Assembly (NCBI GenBank): GCA_947503895.1
Contig: CANNFT010000001.1
Location: 434,001 to 498,000, forward strand
Source of the DNA: an uncultured Saccharospirillaceae bacterium
GTDB lineage: Bacteria > Pseudomonadota > Gammaproteobacteria > Pseudomonadales > Oceanobacteraceae
DNA length: 64,000 bases
Direction of reading: 5' to 3'
Numbering within the stretch: the stretch's first letter is position 1; every line of letters starts with the position of its first letter. A program made the position numbers and the translations under genes. Of the stretch, positions 30,703 through 37,996 are shown piece after piece. The notes beneath the pieces are model-generated. The model did not search any database. It saw only the letters and a list, made by a program, of their open reading frames with translations, and had not been told where the DNA came from.

Positions 30703-31926
30703 ATGAACCAAACAGCTGACGTACTGCTGGCTCGCCAGCCGGTCTACAACCGAGAGCTCGCGATTTGGGGGTATGAGCTCTTATTTAGAGGCAACCACCA
30801 CGATACCGAAGCACATTTTGACAGTGGCGATGCAGCTACATCACGGGTTCTTCTAAATGCCTTTGGTGAGGCAGGGCTTGAAGAAATTTGCGGTAATCAC
30901 CCTGCCCTGATCAACTTCACGAGAAACCTCATCTTGGACCTTCCCCCTTTCGACCCCAAACGTTTTATTATCGAGATTCTTGAGGACATTGAAGTCGATG
31001 CGCCATTAATTGAAGCACTCAAGAATGCTCGGCTTGAGGGCGCACAGCTCGCATTAGATGACTTTATTCTAGATCATAACTCTGCCCCGCTAATCCATCT
31101 GGTAGATATGATAAAAGTCGATGTTTTAGCTCTATCTCGTGAGCAAATCGAACGATTCTGCAAAGTATTTCTGCCTCGAAATCTCAAGTTACTGGCAGAA
31201 AAAGTTGAAGATCATGATATGTTCGAATTTTGCAAAAATTTAGGGTTCCATTACTTTCAGGGGTACTTCCTGTGCCGCCCACAGATTGTCGAAGGTCGCC
31301 GCATTCCAGATAATAAAATGGTGGTTTTGCACCTGCTTCAAGAGCTGCAAAAGCCAAACATCACGATGGCCGAGCTTTCGAAAACCATTTCCCAAGACCC
31401 CATTCTCAGCTACAAACTCATGAAATTGGTCAATTCAGCTGCATTCTCTCGTATCGGCACCTGCACCTCACTACAACAAGCACTCAGTTTATTAGGGTTA
31501 TCTCATATAAAAAGCTGGGCGGGGTTAATCGCACTTGGAAATTTGGACGATAAACCGCTGGCATTACGGCATACCTGCCTTGAACGAGCATTATTTTGCC
31601 AGGCATTGGGAGAGACTATCGGTGAGTTCTCAGGTTTTGATTATTACACCGTAGGGCTGTTCTCACTGCTGGATGCCTTCTTTGATCTGCCCATGAAAAC
31701 GGTCATTGATAGCCTAAAGCTCCCTCAAGGCATTGTAGATGCCATTATCGAAAAAGATGGCAAATTAGGGTTAGCACTGTCGACAGCGAAGTGTTTTCAG
31801 GAGGGGCGGCTTTTCGACCTGAACTGGACACAGCTTGAAAAGTATGGTCTTGAAGAGCACGCAATGGACCTTCACTACAAACATGCCATCAGTAAAGCCG
31901 ATACGCTGATCTCAGAACTTAAATGA
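30703..31926 (+). CDS. EAL-HDOD signalling protein (YuxH type)
   Basis: 407 residues from the ATG at 30703; a GTG seven codons upstream is an alternative. The start LLARQPVYNRELAIWGYELL FRG region is the degenerate EAL domain in which the EAL motif reads ELL, then IEILEDIEVD and LALDDF. From about residue 205 comes an HDOD domain (MAELSKTISQDPILSYKLMK). The lost catalytic residues mean it probably does not cleave c-di-GMP but may bind it or a partner. Close to cheV and the CheZ-like gene, so a role in motility or surface behaviour is reasonable but unproven. Confidence 0.88.
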   Translation: MNQTADVLLARQPVYNRELAIWGYELLFRGNHHDTEAHFDSGDAATSRVLLNAFGEAGLEEICGNHPALINFTRNLILDLPPFDPKRFIIEILEDIEVDAPLIEALKNARLEGAQLALDDFILDHNSAPLIHLVDMIKVDVLALSREQIERFCKVFLPRNLKLLAEKVEDHDMFEFCKNLGFHYFQGYFLCRPQIVEGRRIPDNKMVVLHLLQELQKPNITMAELSKTISQDPILSYKLMKLVNSAAFSRIGTCTSLQQALSLLGLSHIKSWAGLIALGNLDDKPLALRHTCLERALFCQALGETIGEFSGFDYYTVGLFSLLDAFFDLPMKTVIDSLKLPQGIVDAIIEKDGKLGLALSTAKCFQEGRLFDLNWTQLEKYGLEEHAMDLHYKHAISKADTLISELK

Positions 31927-32109
31927 AGCTCCCCTCATAGCATTCCAATTCAGCCTAATCTGTGTAATTATTGGACAAAATTAGCACTTAATCAGTCAAA
32001 TTTTTAACTGTTCGTTGATCATTTGCACCATAAAAAGCAGCATTAATCACCAAACAGCTAAATTGAGGTTGTGCTACTCAGTCACTAATATTTCGTTGAG
32101 GCACCTGTA

Positions 32110-32685
32110 ATGAGCATCGAATTTTGGGTCTTTATCGGCGTCGTTGTCGCGCTAATCTTGTACATCATCACCATCTACAATGCATTAGTGTCATTAAAGC
32201 ATGGCGTCACCAAAGCCTGGTCTAATATTGATGTTCTGCTTAAACAACGCCATGACGAATTACCAAAACTCATCGCAGCTTGCAAAGAGGTGATGAAATT
32301 TGAACAAGACACTTTAGAAAAAGTGATTAAAGCGCGATCCATGGTCGCCAATGCTCGTGAAAACGAAGACGTAAAAGGCGTCGGTAAAGCCGAAACAATG
32401 TTGCGAGCAGGACTCGGGAATTTATTTGCGCTGGCGGAAGCCTACCCAGAATTAAAAAGCAATGAATCTTTTCAACAACTACAAAATAGAATCTCTGGAC
32501 TAGAAAATACAATCGCTGATCGCCGAGAATTATATAACGAAGCGGTAAACCTAAATAATGTCCGCATAGAACAATTTCCCGATGTCATTGTCGCGAAACG
32601 TTTTAATTTCAAGGCTGCTGACTTACTCGAATTCGATGAGTCCGAAAAACAAGATGTCGATGTCGCTGGCTTATTCAGCTCATAG
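32110..32685 (+). CDS. LemA family protein
   Basis: 191 residues: one N-terminal membrane helix (FWVFIGVVVALILYIITIYN) followed directly by YNALVSLKHGVTKAWSNIDVLLKQR, the LemA hallmark, and a helical bundle ending ARRF-like (VAKRFNFKAADLLEFDE). LemA proteins are membrane-anchored with the helical domain outside or inside depending on the family; their function is unclear. It is followed 57 bases later by a GIDE-domain gene on the same strand; LemA and GIDE genes are often neighbours and probably work together. Confidence 0.93.
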   Translation: MSIEFWVFIGVVVALILYIITIYNALVSLKHGVTKAWSNIDVLLKQRHDELPKLIAACKEVMKFEQDTLEKVIKARSMVANARENEDVKGVGKAETMLRAGLGNLFALAEAYPELKSNESFQQLQNRISGLENTIADRRELYNEAVNLNNVRIEQFPDVIVAKRFNFKAADLLEFDESEKQDVDVAGLFSS

Positions 32686-32742
32686 TTGAATAAATCATGC
32701 ATTTTCTATTAACGACCAAATCATCAACCTAATCGTGCCACT

Positions 32743-33666
32743 ATGCCCTACTTAGACCCTACAAAGATTCAACAACTTGAAAACTGGGAATTTTGGGGGA
32801 TTGTGGTGATTGCCATCATCATCAACATCATTTCTTTGTGGGCGTTCGTACGCAACTTTAAATACGCACGATTAATAGAAGACACCCCAACTTCAAAAAT
32901 TCGTTCCGCCGCACAGGGGTTTGTAGAGCTTGAAGGTAGAGGGGTGTATTTGACCGACACGCCCATTATTTCTCCTTTAACAGGCAAACACTGCATTTGG
33001 TACAAGTATGAAATTGAGAAGCAGCATGGGACAGGGAAAAACAAAAGCTGGAGGACGGTTGAGTCAGGCTCGAGTTCTCACCCTATTGTGCTCGAAGATA
33101 CGACCGGTAAATGTATTCTGCAATTAAAAGGTGCATCTATCCACGCGGTCATCAGCAATACTTGGCAAGGCATGCAAAGGAAACCTTCCCCTTTGAGTGT
33201 TGAGCGTCAAGACAGCATGATGCAGTTCGGGCAGTATCGTTACCACGAAGAACTCATCATTGAAAACTCCCCTCTATATGCGCTCGGACATTTTAAAACC
33301 ACCCGTTCTACAGATAACTTCACGAAGTCCCAAGCTGTAGGTCAATTAATCAGTGAATGGAAATCCGACTATCAAAGTCTTTTGCACCGTTTTGATAAAA
33401 ACAAGGACGGTGAAATAGATGAAAAGGAATGGAAGCTGGTTCGTTTAGCAGCAGAACTCGAAGCGGAAGATTTAGAAAAGCAACTAAACAGTGAGCCTGA
33501 AATTCATATCATGGAAAAACCCATCAAGGGACTGCCCTATTTAATCGGCACTGAGGATCAAAGCAAGTTTGCCTCGACGTTTAAATGGTATAGCGCATTT
33601 GCATTAGCAGCATTTCTATTGGCTTGCGGCAGCATTGCTTGGTTGCTACAGGTTAGAGGAATTTAA
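32743..33666 (+). CDS. GIDE-domain membrane protein with an EF-hand
   Basis: 307 residues with membrane helices at both ends (WGIVVIAIIINIISLWAFV; FALAAFLLACGSIAWLL). The middle is a GIDE-type domain (VELEGRGVYLTDTPIISPLTGKHC-type opening, then TVESGSSSHPIVLEDTTGKC), related to the soluble region of the mitochondrial E3 ligase MUL1/GIDE but with no RING finger. Near residue 220 lies a canonical calcium-binding EF-hand loop, DKNKDGEIDEKEW. It follows lemA and likely forms an operon with it. The stop is only two bases before a degraded IS66 transposase end, so its C-terminus may have been trimmed. Confidence 0.8.
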   Translation: MPYLDPTKIQQLENWEFWGIVVIAIIINIISLWAFVRNFKYARLIEDTPTSKIRSAAQGFVELEGRGVYLTDTPIISPLTGKHCIWYKYEIEKQHGTGKNKSWRTVESGSSSHPIVLEDTTGKCILQLKGASIHAVISNTWQGMQRKPSPLSVERQDSMMQFGQYRYHEELIIENSPLYALGHFKTTRSTDNFTKSQAVGQLISEWKSDYQSLLHRFDKNKDGEIDEKEWKLVRLAAELEAEDLEKQLNSEPEIHIMEKPIKGLPYLIGTEDQSKFASTFKWYSAFALAAFLLACGSIAWLLQVRGI

Positions 33667-33668
33667 TT

Positions 33669-33945
33669 CTACTTCTTCATTTTGATGCTGAAGATGGCGG
33701 ACTCAAGCCCGAAAACAACCTCACCGAACAAGCCATCAAAGCATTTTTTGTGGCCCGCAAGAACTCCTGTTCAGTGATACTGTAGTCGGTGCTAAAGCCC
33801 GCTGTGTTCACTTCAGTCTAATTCAAACCGCAAAGCATCATATGCTCAAACCCTATCTACAATGTGCCGAGATTCTTAAGGCTATACCTCACTGCCAAAC
33901 CGTAAAAAATTACGAAGCATGACTGCCTTGGAGTTTTCAGCTATC
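33669..33945 (+). pseudogene. Degenerate C-terminus of an IS66-family transposase
   Basis: In one frame bases 33684-33760 read DAEDGGLKPENNLTEQAIKA and FFVARKNS; after a one-base shift the text continues LFSDTVVGAKARCVHFSLIQ and AKHHMLKPYLQCAEILKAIP, then NYEA-stop-LPWSF. This is the IS66 transposase end (typical D-N-N-x-A-E-R-A-I-R-P, G-A-x-A-S-A, Y-E-x-L-L-P-W). One frameshift and one stop, and loss of all upstream sequence, make it dead. It marks the left border of the cassette array. Confidence 0.85.
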
Positions 33946-34246
33946 CAGCTTATATGTATCCAGTGTTGCTGCTTAGTTAGCATTCAGAGTGAATCGTTTT
34001 ATTTCAGAAGCATTGATCAGAACTGCTAACTTTGAGGTGAGCACAAAGTGCCTAAAAACTAGCCTCGACTGATTTAATACACAGTGTAATTATTTTGAGC
34101 GTAAAACAGGGTACAATCGAGCCGGAAATGGCGCGCTTTTCTTGTAGGACAATCGTTGAAACCCCGATGGATACAATTGGTTAGGAAAACGCTTCCTAGT
34201 TATAGAGCCTAGATATCGAGCGCGCTCGCTTTGCCGGAGGCTAAAT

Positions 34247-34275
34247 TTGACCTGTCGGGAAAGCTCTATTTAAAT
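34247..34275 (+). promoter_or_regulatory. Candidate promoter reading into the cassette array
   Basis: TTGACC (34247-34252) and TTAAAT (34270-34275) are 17 bases apart, 66 bases before the first cassette boundary, and point rightward into the array. It could supply transcription to the first cassettes as the Pc promoter of integrons does. The -10 match is only moderate. The surrounding stretch 33946-34341 has no intact gene. Confidence 0.4.
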
Positions 34276-34304
34276 CAGTGGATTAGAACGGGTTGGCGAG
34301 TAAC

Positions 34305-34347
34305 GTGAAAAAGCAAAGAGCGCCGGCGCTATATACCAATGTTAGAC
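34305..34347 (+). other. Right half of an attC at the array's left border
   Basis: Ends in GTTAGAC (34341-34347), the crossover core where the first intact cassette starts. Bases 34320-34344 are identical to 36929-36953, the right half of another attC, and the similarity reaches back to GTGAAA at 34305. The left half and its cassette were not found, so it is either the end of a lost cassette or an attI remnant. Confidence 0.6.
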
Positions 34348-34372
34348 GTCTACCTAATTTGGAGATCCTACA

Positions 34373-35017
34373 TTGAGCTATAACGCATATGGATTGAGTA
34401 GAGATATTCCATCTGATGTTAAACGTGTTGTGCGGCAGAAATGTGGATTTGGCTGTGTTGTTTGCAGTCTAGGAATTGTTCAGTATGAGCATGTGGATCC
34501 TGAATTTAAAGACGCTCGAGAGCATGATCCAAATACCATAGCACTGCTATGTCCACAGTGTCACGCAAAAGTAACAACAGGCATGTGGTCGAAGGCAAGA
34601 GTAAAATTGGCAATGCGTAGCCCAAAGTGTTTGCAGCAAGGCTATTCTAAGGAATTTTTCGACATAGTAGATGATCACCCTTCTCTGCAATTCGGAGGCA
34701 TGCTATTAAGAAACTGTCCAACTCCAATTGAGGTTGGCGGCCATCCTTTATTCAGCATTAAACCGCCTGAGTTTGAAGGTGAGCCTTTCAGGTTTTCTGG
34801 CCTTTTTACTGATTCCGATGGTAATGTGACTCTTTCTATCGAAGACAACGAGTGGAAGGCGGCCACAAAGTCGTGGGATGTTGAGGTCAAGGGAAATACA
34901 ATCACCATTCATGAAAAAGCGAGGAAGATTCACCTGATACTAAAAGTAAATCCTCCGAAAGAGATCATTGTTGATAGGCTAGATATGGCCTTGGCTGGTT
35001 TGAGGTTTGAGGTTTGA
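34373..35017 (+). CDS. HNH-type endonuclease-like protein (cassette A)
   Basis: 214 residues from a TTG at 34373, with GGAG eight bases upstream. Residues 20-65 form an HNH zinc-finger module: CGFGCVVCSLGIVQYEHVDP, then NTIALLCPQCHAKVT, with CxxC pairs and EHV/N/H positions as in HNH endonucleases. The C-terminal half is a beta-rich domain (GLFTDSDGNVTLSIEDNEWK) that I do not recognise. It would bind or cut nucleic acid; a defence role is possible. It is the first intact cassette gene, so best placed for expression. Its stop codon lies inside a heptamer tandem repeat. Confidence 0.75.
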   Translation: MSYNAYGLSRDIPSDVKRVVRQKCGFGCVVCSLGIVQYEHVDPEFKDAREHDPNTIALLCPQCHAKVTTGMWSKARVKLAMRSPKCLQQGYSKEFFDIVDDHPSLQFGGMLLRNCPTPIEVGGHPLFSIKPPEFEGEPFRFSGLFTDSDGNVTLSIEDNEWKAATKSWDVEVKGNTITIHEKARKIHLILKVNPPKEIIVDRLDMALAGLRFEV

Positions 35018-35038
35018 GGTTTGAGGTTTGAGGTTTGA
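34997..35038 (+). repeat. Six tandem copies of GGTTTGA over the 3' end of cassette A gene
   Basis: Six perfect 7-base units fill 34997-35038. The gene's last codons (GLRFEV) and stop are read from the first three units; because 7 is not a multiple of 3, three units cover all frames and always reach TGA, so extra copies do not change the protein. Confidence 0.95.
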
Positions 35039-35155
35039 AGCTAATGGTGATTTTCTTAGGGTGCACTTTCCGAATGGTGGAGCTAACGAATTTACCTCCT
35101 GTTTTGCGGACAATTGTATGATTGGCATGTCTTTTTGAAATTTATGCCAAATTAC

Positions 35156-35270
35156 GTCTAACAATTTGCTGTACTCGGATCCAACTACGCGCCGCAAGCT
35201 TGTGGTTTGCTGCGCAAACTTTACCACAAGCTTGCTCTGCTCCGTTGGGCCGGTAAGCAAGGCGTTATAG
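35156..35270 (+). other. attC of cassette A
   Basis: 115 bases from GTCTAAC (35156-35162) to GTTATAG (35264-35270). The left core is the exact complement of GTTAGAC that opens the cassette at 34341. Inside are the expected imperfect arms: GGATCCAAC with GTTGGGCC, and CGCAAGCTTGTGGT with ACCACAAGCTTGC. Confidence 0.9.
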
Positions 35271-35276
35271 GTCAAT

Positions 35277-35693
35277 ATGATTCGAACTATTTTGATATCC
35301 CTTCTGTTTGCAATACCAACTTATGCGGGGGAAACGCAGACTAATAATTTCCGAGTTTTTTTACGGGATTTCTTTAATAACCCAAGCTTTCAATTACAAC
35401 ATGTAAAGTTCCCATTGGAATATACACATTATGAGGCTGAATTTGATATTGAAGAAAAATCGAAGTCCTTTAGTCCTGAGAGCTGGAAACATTTACCCGG
35501 TCCCGACCAATTCAGGTGTAAAATCAATTGCTTTGATCTTATGATCTATGACAATTTTGAAAAAACACACAAAAGTAACGGAAAGCGGGTGCTCTCAGTT
35601 GAAGGTGTAGAGAATGGTATTTTAATAAATATGTATTTCGAGTACCAAGCATCTAAATGGATGTTAGTTCGCTGGGAAGATTACAGCGGTTAA
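35277..35693 (+). CDS. Small secreted protein of unknown function (cassette B)
   Basis: 138 residues starting MIRTILISLLFAIPTYAGE, a clear signal peptide with cleavage after TYA, so periplasmic or secreted. The mature part has two cysteines close together (FRCKINCFDL) and aromatic beta-type segments (FEYQASKWMLVRWEDYSG). No family is recognised. The ATG lies only 12 bases inside the cassette and has no ribosome-binding site, which is common in cassettes. Confidence 0.7.
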   Translation: MIRTILISLLFAIPTYAGETQTNNFRVFLRDFFNNPSFQLQHVKFPLEYTHYEAEFDIEEKSKSFSPESWKHLPGPDQFRCKINCFDLMIYDNFEKTHKSNGKRVLSVEGVENGILINMYFEYQASKWMLVRWEDYSG

Positions 35694-35694
35694 C

Positions 35695-35756
35695 CTATCA
35701 CAAGATGCTCAATTTATGGACGCAATAAATTGCGCCGATTAGCATGAGCGCTATAT
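35695..35756 (+). other. Degenerate attC of cassette B
   Basis: 62 bases from CTATCAC (one mismatch to CTATAAC, the complement of the cassette opening GTTATAG) to GCTATAT (GTT mutated to GCT). Inner arms GCTCA/TGAGC and GCAAT/ATTGC are visible. The changed right core may block recombination. Confidence 0.6.
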
Positions 35757-35769
35757 TTAAGAAAGCACG

Positions 35770-36303
35770 ATGAATAGATTTAGTATTATAATTGCATCAT
35801 TCCTTTTGACATCTTGTGCGTTTCAAGGTGATGGCGCCTATACGAAGGATACAAGCTGGCTGATATTCATGCCTGTCACATACCACAATGTTAAATTTGA
35901 CAGTTTCGACATGAGCGAAGAAAGCCAAGAATATAAATTCATGAAGTTGTGCTCAAGCAACGCTGGATTTCAACTTAAGATTCATTGAGTTTCACAGGAG
36001 CCAAGGTACTGGCCTGGTGAAAAAGCAGGACTGAAAGTATCACTAATAGGTGAAGGTGGCAATTTTGTTCACCGAACAGTTTTTCTAGCCAACGAAGGAA
36101 AATACATAGGAGACAGCAGTATAGGAGATACCTGGAGCTCTTACTTTGAGTCTAAGGGAAAGAAAACACAAGATATTCTACTAGGCTCATATCATAAGCA
36201 TACTCTGGGGTGCGGAAAGTATCGTATTAATATCACAAATATAAATCCGTATAGTATGGGTTTAGTTACTGGCCAGCTACACCTTGAGTCTACTTGGAAA
36301 TGA
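35770..36303 (+). pseudogene. Lipoprotein gene interrupted by one TGA (cassette C)
   Basis: The ATG at 35770 opens a lipoprotein signal (IIIASFLLTSCAFQG, cysteine at residue 16). TGA at 35986-35988 stops it after 72 residues, but the same frame stays open from there to 36301-36303 and encodes about 105 further sensible residues (GLKVSLIGEGGNFVHRTVFL, then LGCGKYRINITNINPYSMGL). So a single in-frame stop breaks an otherwise intact 177-codon gene. It may be a recent nonsense mutation. Function unknown; the C-terminal part looks like a beta-rich extracellular domain. Confidence 0.75.
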
Positions 36304-36321
36304 AGTCGCATGAAAAACATA

Positions 36322-36905
36322 ATCGGGTAGCTGTAGTAGTTTAGACTCGATCTAAATCCAAAACTACTCTCTGAAAATAGTGGGTCGAAAATGGGTGTAA
36401 GTACTTGGGATATAACTTGCTGGATGACTCGAACTGTGACGGTTGGAATACCCAATTGGCGAGTCCCACCATCTGGCTTTTCGATTTCAACACGTCGAAC
36501 AGAAGACGGTTTATAGCTTCCATTTTCCAATTCCAAAACGAGTAATGCCCACTCACCAGATTTCGCCCAAGCAGGGAATTCTTCGATGGTCATGCCATCA
36601 ATTCCCGCTGCACCCTTGTTGGCTCGAACTTGCTTCCATGCGGACTGCAGATTTTCACGCCGCAGGACCTGTTCGAATAGATTGTGGTTGCTAAAGGATG
36701 GCTTCAGATCAAAACGCTGAATGTCGTCATCGCTGGACTGCATTCATGTGTTCAAGTTAGACAAGACTCCTCCTTTATTCTAAATGTTCAAGCCTTCACC
36801 CTGGCTTACCCATTACGGTAAGCATTTGGCTACTATGACTTCTGCTTGATCACTATTAGAGTTGCCTCTAGTAGCGCTATCGATTTTTTTCACCTGATTC
36901 ACTCC
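36322..36905 (-). mobile_element. Deleted group II intron in attC of cassette C
   Basis: On the minus strand the intron's 3' end reads GCTACCCGAT and joins the left attC core (plus strand ACATA, 36317-36321), at the same point as the intron at 39400. Between lie the start of a reverse transcriptase gene (36351-36743) and, upstream of it, intron-like text such as AGCAGAAGTCATAGTAGCC. The reverse transcriptase runs straight into the intron's 3' end, so most of the gene and domain V are missing. The 5' end is not recognisable; the right limit given is approximate. Confidence 0.7.
36351..36743 (-). pseudogene. Group II intron reverse transcriptase/maturase, N-terminal fragment
   Basis: About 131 residues from the ATG at 36743: LRRENLQSAWKQVRANKGAA, GIDGMTIEEFPAW, SVRRVEIEKPDGGTRQLGIP and LTPIFDPLFSESSFGFR. 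These are RT motifs 0-2 of bacterial group II intron proteins. The text stops at GFR, where FRPGRSAH would follow, and runs on into 50 unrelated residues encoded by the intron tail. The catalytic YADD motif, maturase and endonuclease parts are absent, so it cannot be active. Confidence 0.9.
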
Positions 36906-36914
36906 CTTTTTTCG

Positions 36915-36956
36915 GTGAAAGCAAAAGCGCGCCGGCGCTATATACCAATGTTATGG
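36915..36956 (+). other. Right half of attC of cassette C
   Basis: Ends in GTTATGG (36950-36956), where cassette D opens. Shares 25 identical bases with 34320-34344. Its left core is across the group II intron at 36317-36321. Confidence 0.6.
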
Positions 36957-36980
36957 CCAGGGAAAGATTCTGAGATCGGA

Positions 36981-37454
36981 ATGATTATCGACGATACGAA
37001 TTACGAAATTGGAAACAAAGCAATGGCTTCAGTTTTATTGCTTTATTACCACCTCTTGAGAGAAGGCGGTATTACCAATGACCAAACTGTTTATATCGAT
37101 CACAATGACTTTGATGGTTTCAGCTTGCTAAATTTAGAGATAGAAGAATCTCAGAAAGCTGATCTTGATGAGGAGCTTATTAAAGTGGGGGCGATCATCT
37201 ATCTGATCTGTGATTTAAACGACATGATCACAGAGTACAAGGATGATTATCTTAAGCAACCCATAACTATTAATGTACTTGAGGCTCTCAAAGGGATTGA
37301 GAAAGATCTAATCCCCGAAGTCACAGAAATGATAAGCCTGGTTTCTATATCAGAATCGGAGCTTAACTACGCTAAATATAATGATATACTACAGCGTATT
37401 TACACAAAATATGTACATGGCTTTTTAGCTAACAAACTAGCAGGGAAGCCATAA
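36981..37454 (+). CDS. Protein of unknown function (cassette D)
   Basis: 157 residues from the ATG at 36981; the frame is open further back to an ATG at 36948 whose last base is the crossover G of the attC, which would add 11 residues. The protein is acidic and helical (SVLLLYYHLLREGG, DLDEELIKVGAIIYLICDLN, IEKDLIPEVTEMIS). No membrane segment or known motif is evident. The acidity and size recall immunity or antitoxin-like proteins, but no toxin is adjacent. Its stop TAA is inside the left core of its own attC. Confidence 0.65.
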   Translation: MIIDDTNYEIGNKAMASVLLLYYHLLREGGITNDQTVYIDHNDFDGFSLLNLEIEESQKADLDEELIKVGAIIYLICDLNDMITEYKDDYLKQPITINVLEALKGIEKDLIPEVTEMISLVSISESELNYAKYNDILQRIYTKYVHGFLANKLAGKP

Positions 37455-37500
37455 CAAGGGCAGGCAAGCCGACCTCTGGCAATTGCTGCCGGCGTTATAC
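37449..37500 (+). other. attC of cassette D
   Basis: 52 bases from CCATAAC to GTTATAC (37494-37500). The left core is the exact complement of the cassette opening GTTATGG. A short inner stem is formed by CCGACCTCTGGCA and TGCTGCCGG-like arms. Confidence 0.85.
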
Positions 37501-37516
37501 GAAAAGGAGTTCAAGA

Positions 37517-37903
37517 TTGATCGTTGTATATGGAATAAGAGAAAGATTGGACCCAATAAAGTCCAAGCTATCTGACGTAATTCACTCAAGTATGCAGGAA
37601 GTACTCGGCATGCCTGAAGATAAGCGAGCGCACCGTTTTATCCCGCTAGAGAGAGAAGATTACTTCTATCCTGGAGGTAGAAGCGATGCATATACAGTTA
37701 TTGAGATAAATATGATGGCTGGGCGTAAAGAGCAAACTCAAAAATCATTGATAAAATCTCTTTTTTCAAAGATTGAATGTGAGCTTTCAATAGCTCCTAT
37801 TGATATTGAAATAACAATTAAAGAACAACAGCCGTATCAATGGGGATTTCGTGGTATGACTGGTGACGAGGCACGTGACCTAAAGTACAGGGTAAGCGTA
37901 TAA
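37517..37903 (+). CDS. Tautomerase-superfamily protein (cassette E)
   Basis: 128 residues from a TTG at 37517 with AAGGAG ten bases upstream. The pattern VYGIRERLDPIKSKLSDVIH, the HRFIPLEREDYFYPGGRSD region and IDIEITIKEQQPYQWGFRGM fit the Tautomerase_2 branch of the 4-oxalocrotonate tautomerase superfamily. The catalytic N-terminal proline of the superfamily is missing (Ile follows Met), so classical tautomerase activity is doubtful. The stop TAA lies within the left core of its attC. Confidence 0.7.
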   Translation: MIVVYGIRERLDPIKSKLSDVIHSSMQEVLGMPEDKRAHRFIPLEREDYFYPGGRSDAYTVIEINMMAGRKEQTQKSLIKSLFSKIECELSIAPIDIEITIKEQQPYQWGFRGMTGDEARDLKYRVSV

Positions 37904-37978
37904 TCATGCGCTGCAGGCCGACCTCATTTTTGCGCATAAAGCGCACAAAGTTAGCCGCGGCTGAGCGCGGCGTTAGCA
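37898..37978 (+). other. attC of cassette E
   Basis: 81 bases from GTATAAT (one mismatch to GTATAAC, the complement of the opening GTTATAC) to GTTAGCA (37972-37978). Inner arms TGCGC/GCGCA and GCCGCGGCTGAGCGCGGC are visible. Confidence 0.8.
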
Positions 37979-37996
37979 GTTCAAGGTGAAATTAAA

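Noticed and set aside
34140..34341. attI site of an integron
   Set aside because: No integrase gene is adjacent, and its key 25 bases recur inside the array as an attC right half, so attI cannot be claimed.
34979..35275. 98-codon minus-strand frame with LKPQTSN repeats
   Set aside because: The repeated text is only the translation of the GGTTTGA array and the frame runs through an attC.
36192..36350. C-terminal 50 residues of the intron reverse-transcriptase frame
   Set aside because: This part is the intron tail and the antisense of the lipoprotein cassette, not protein sequence of the reverse transcriptase.
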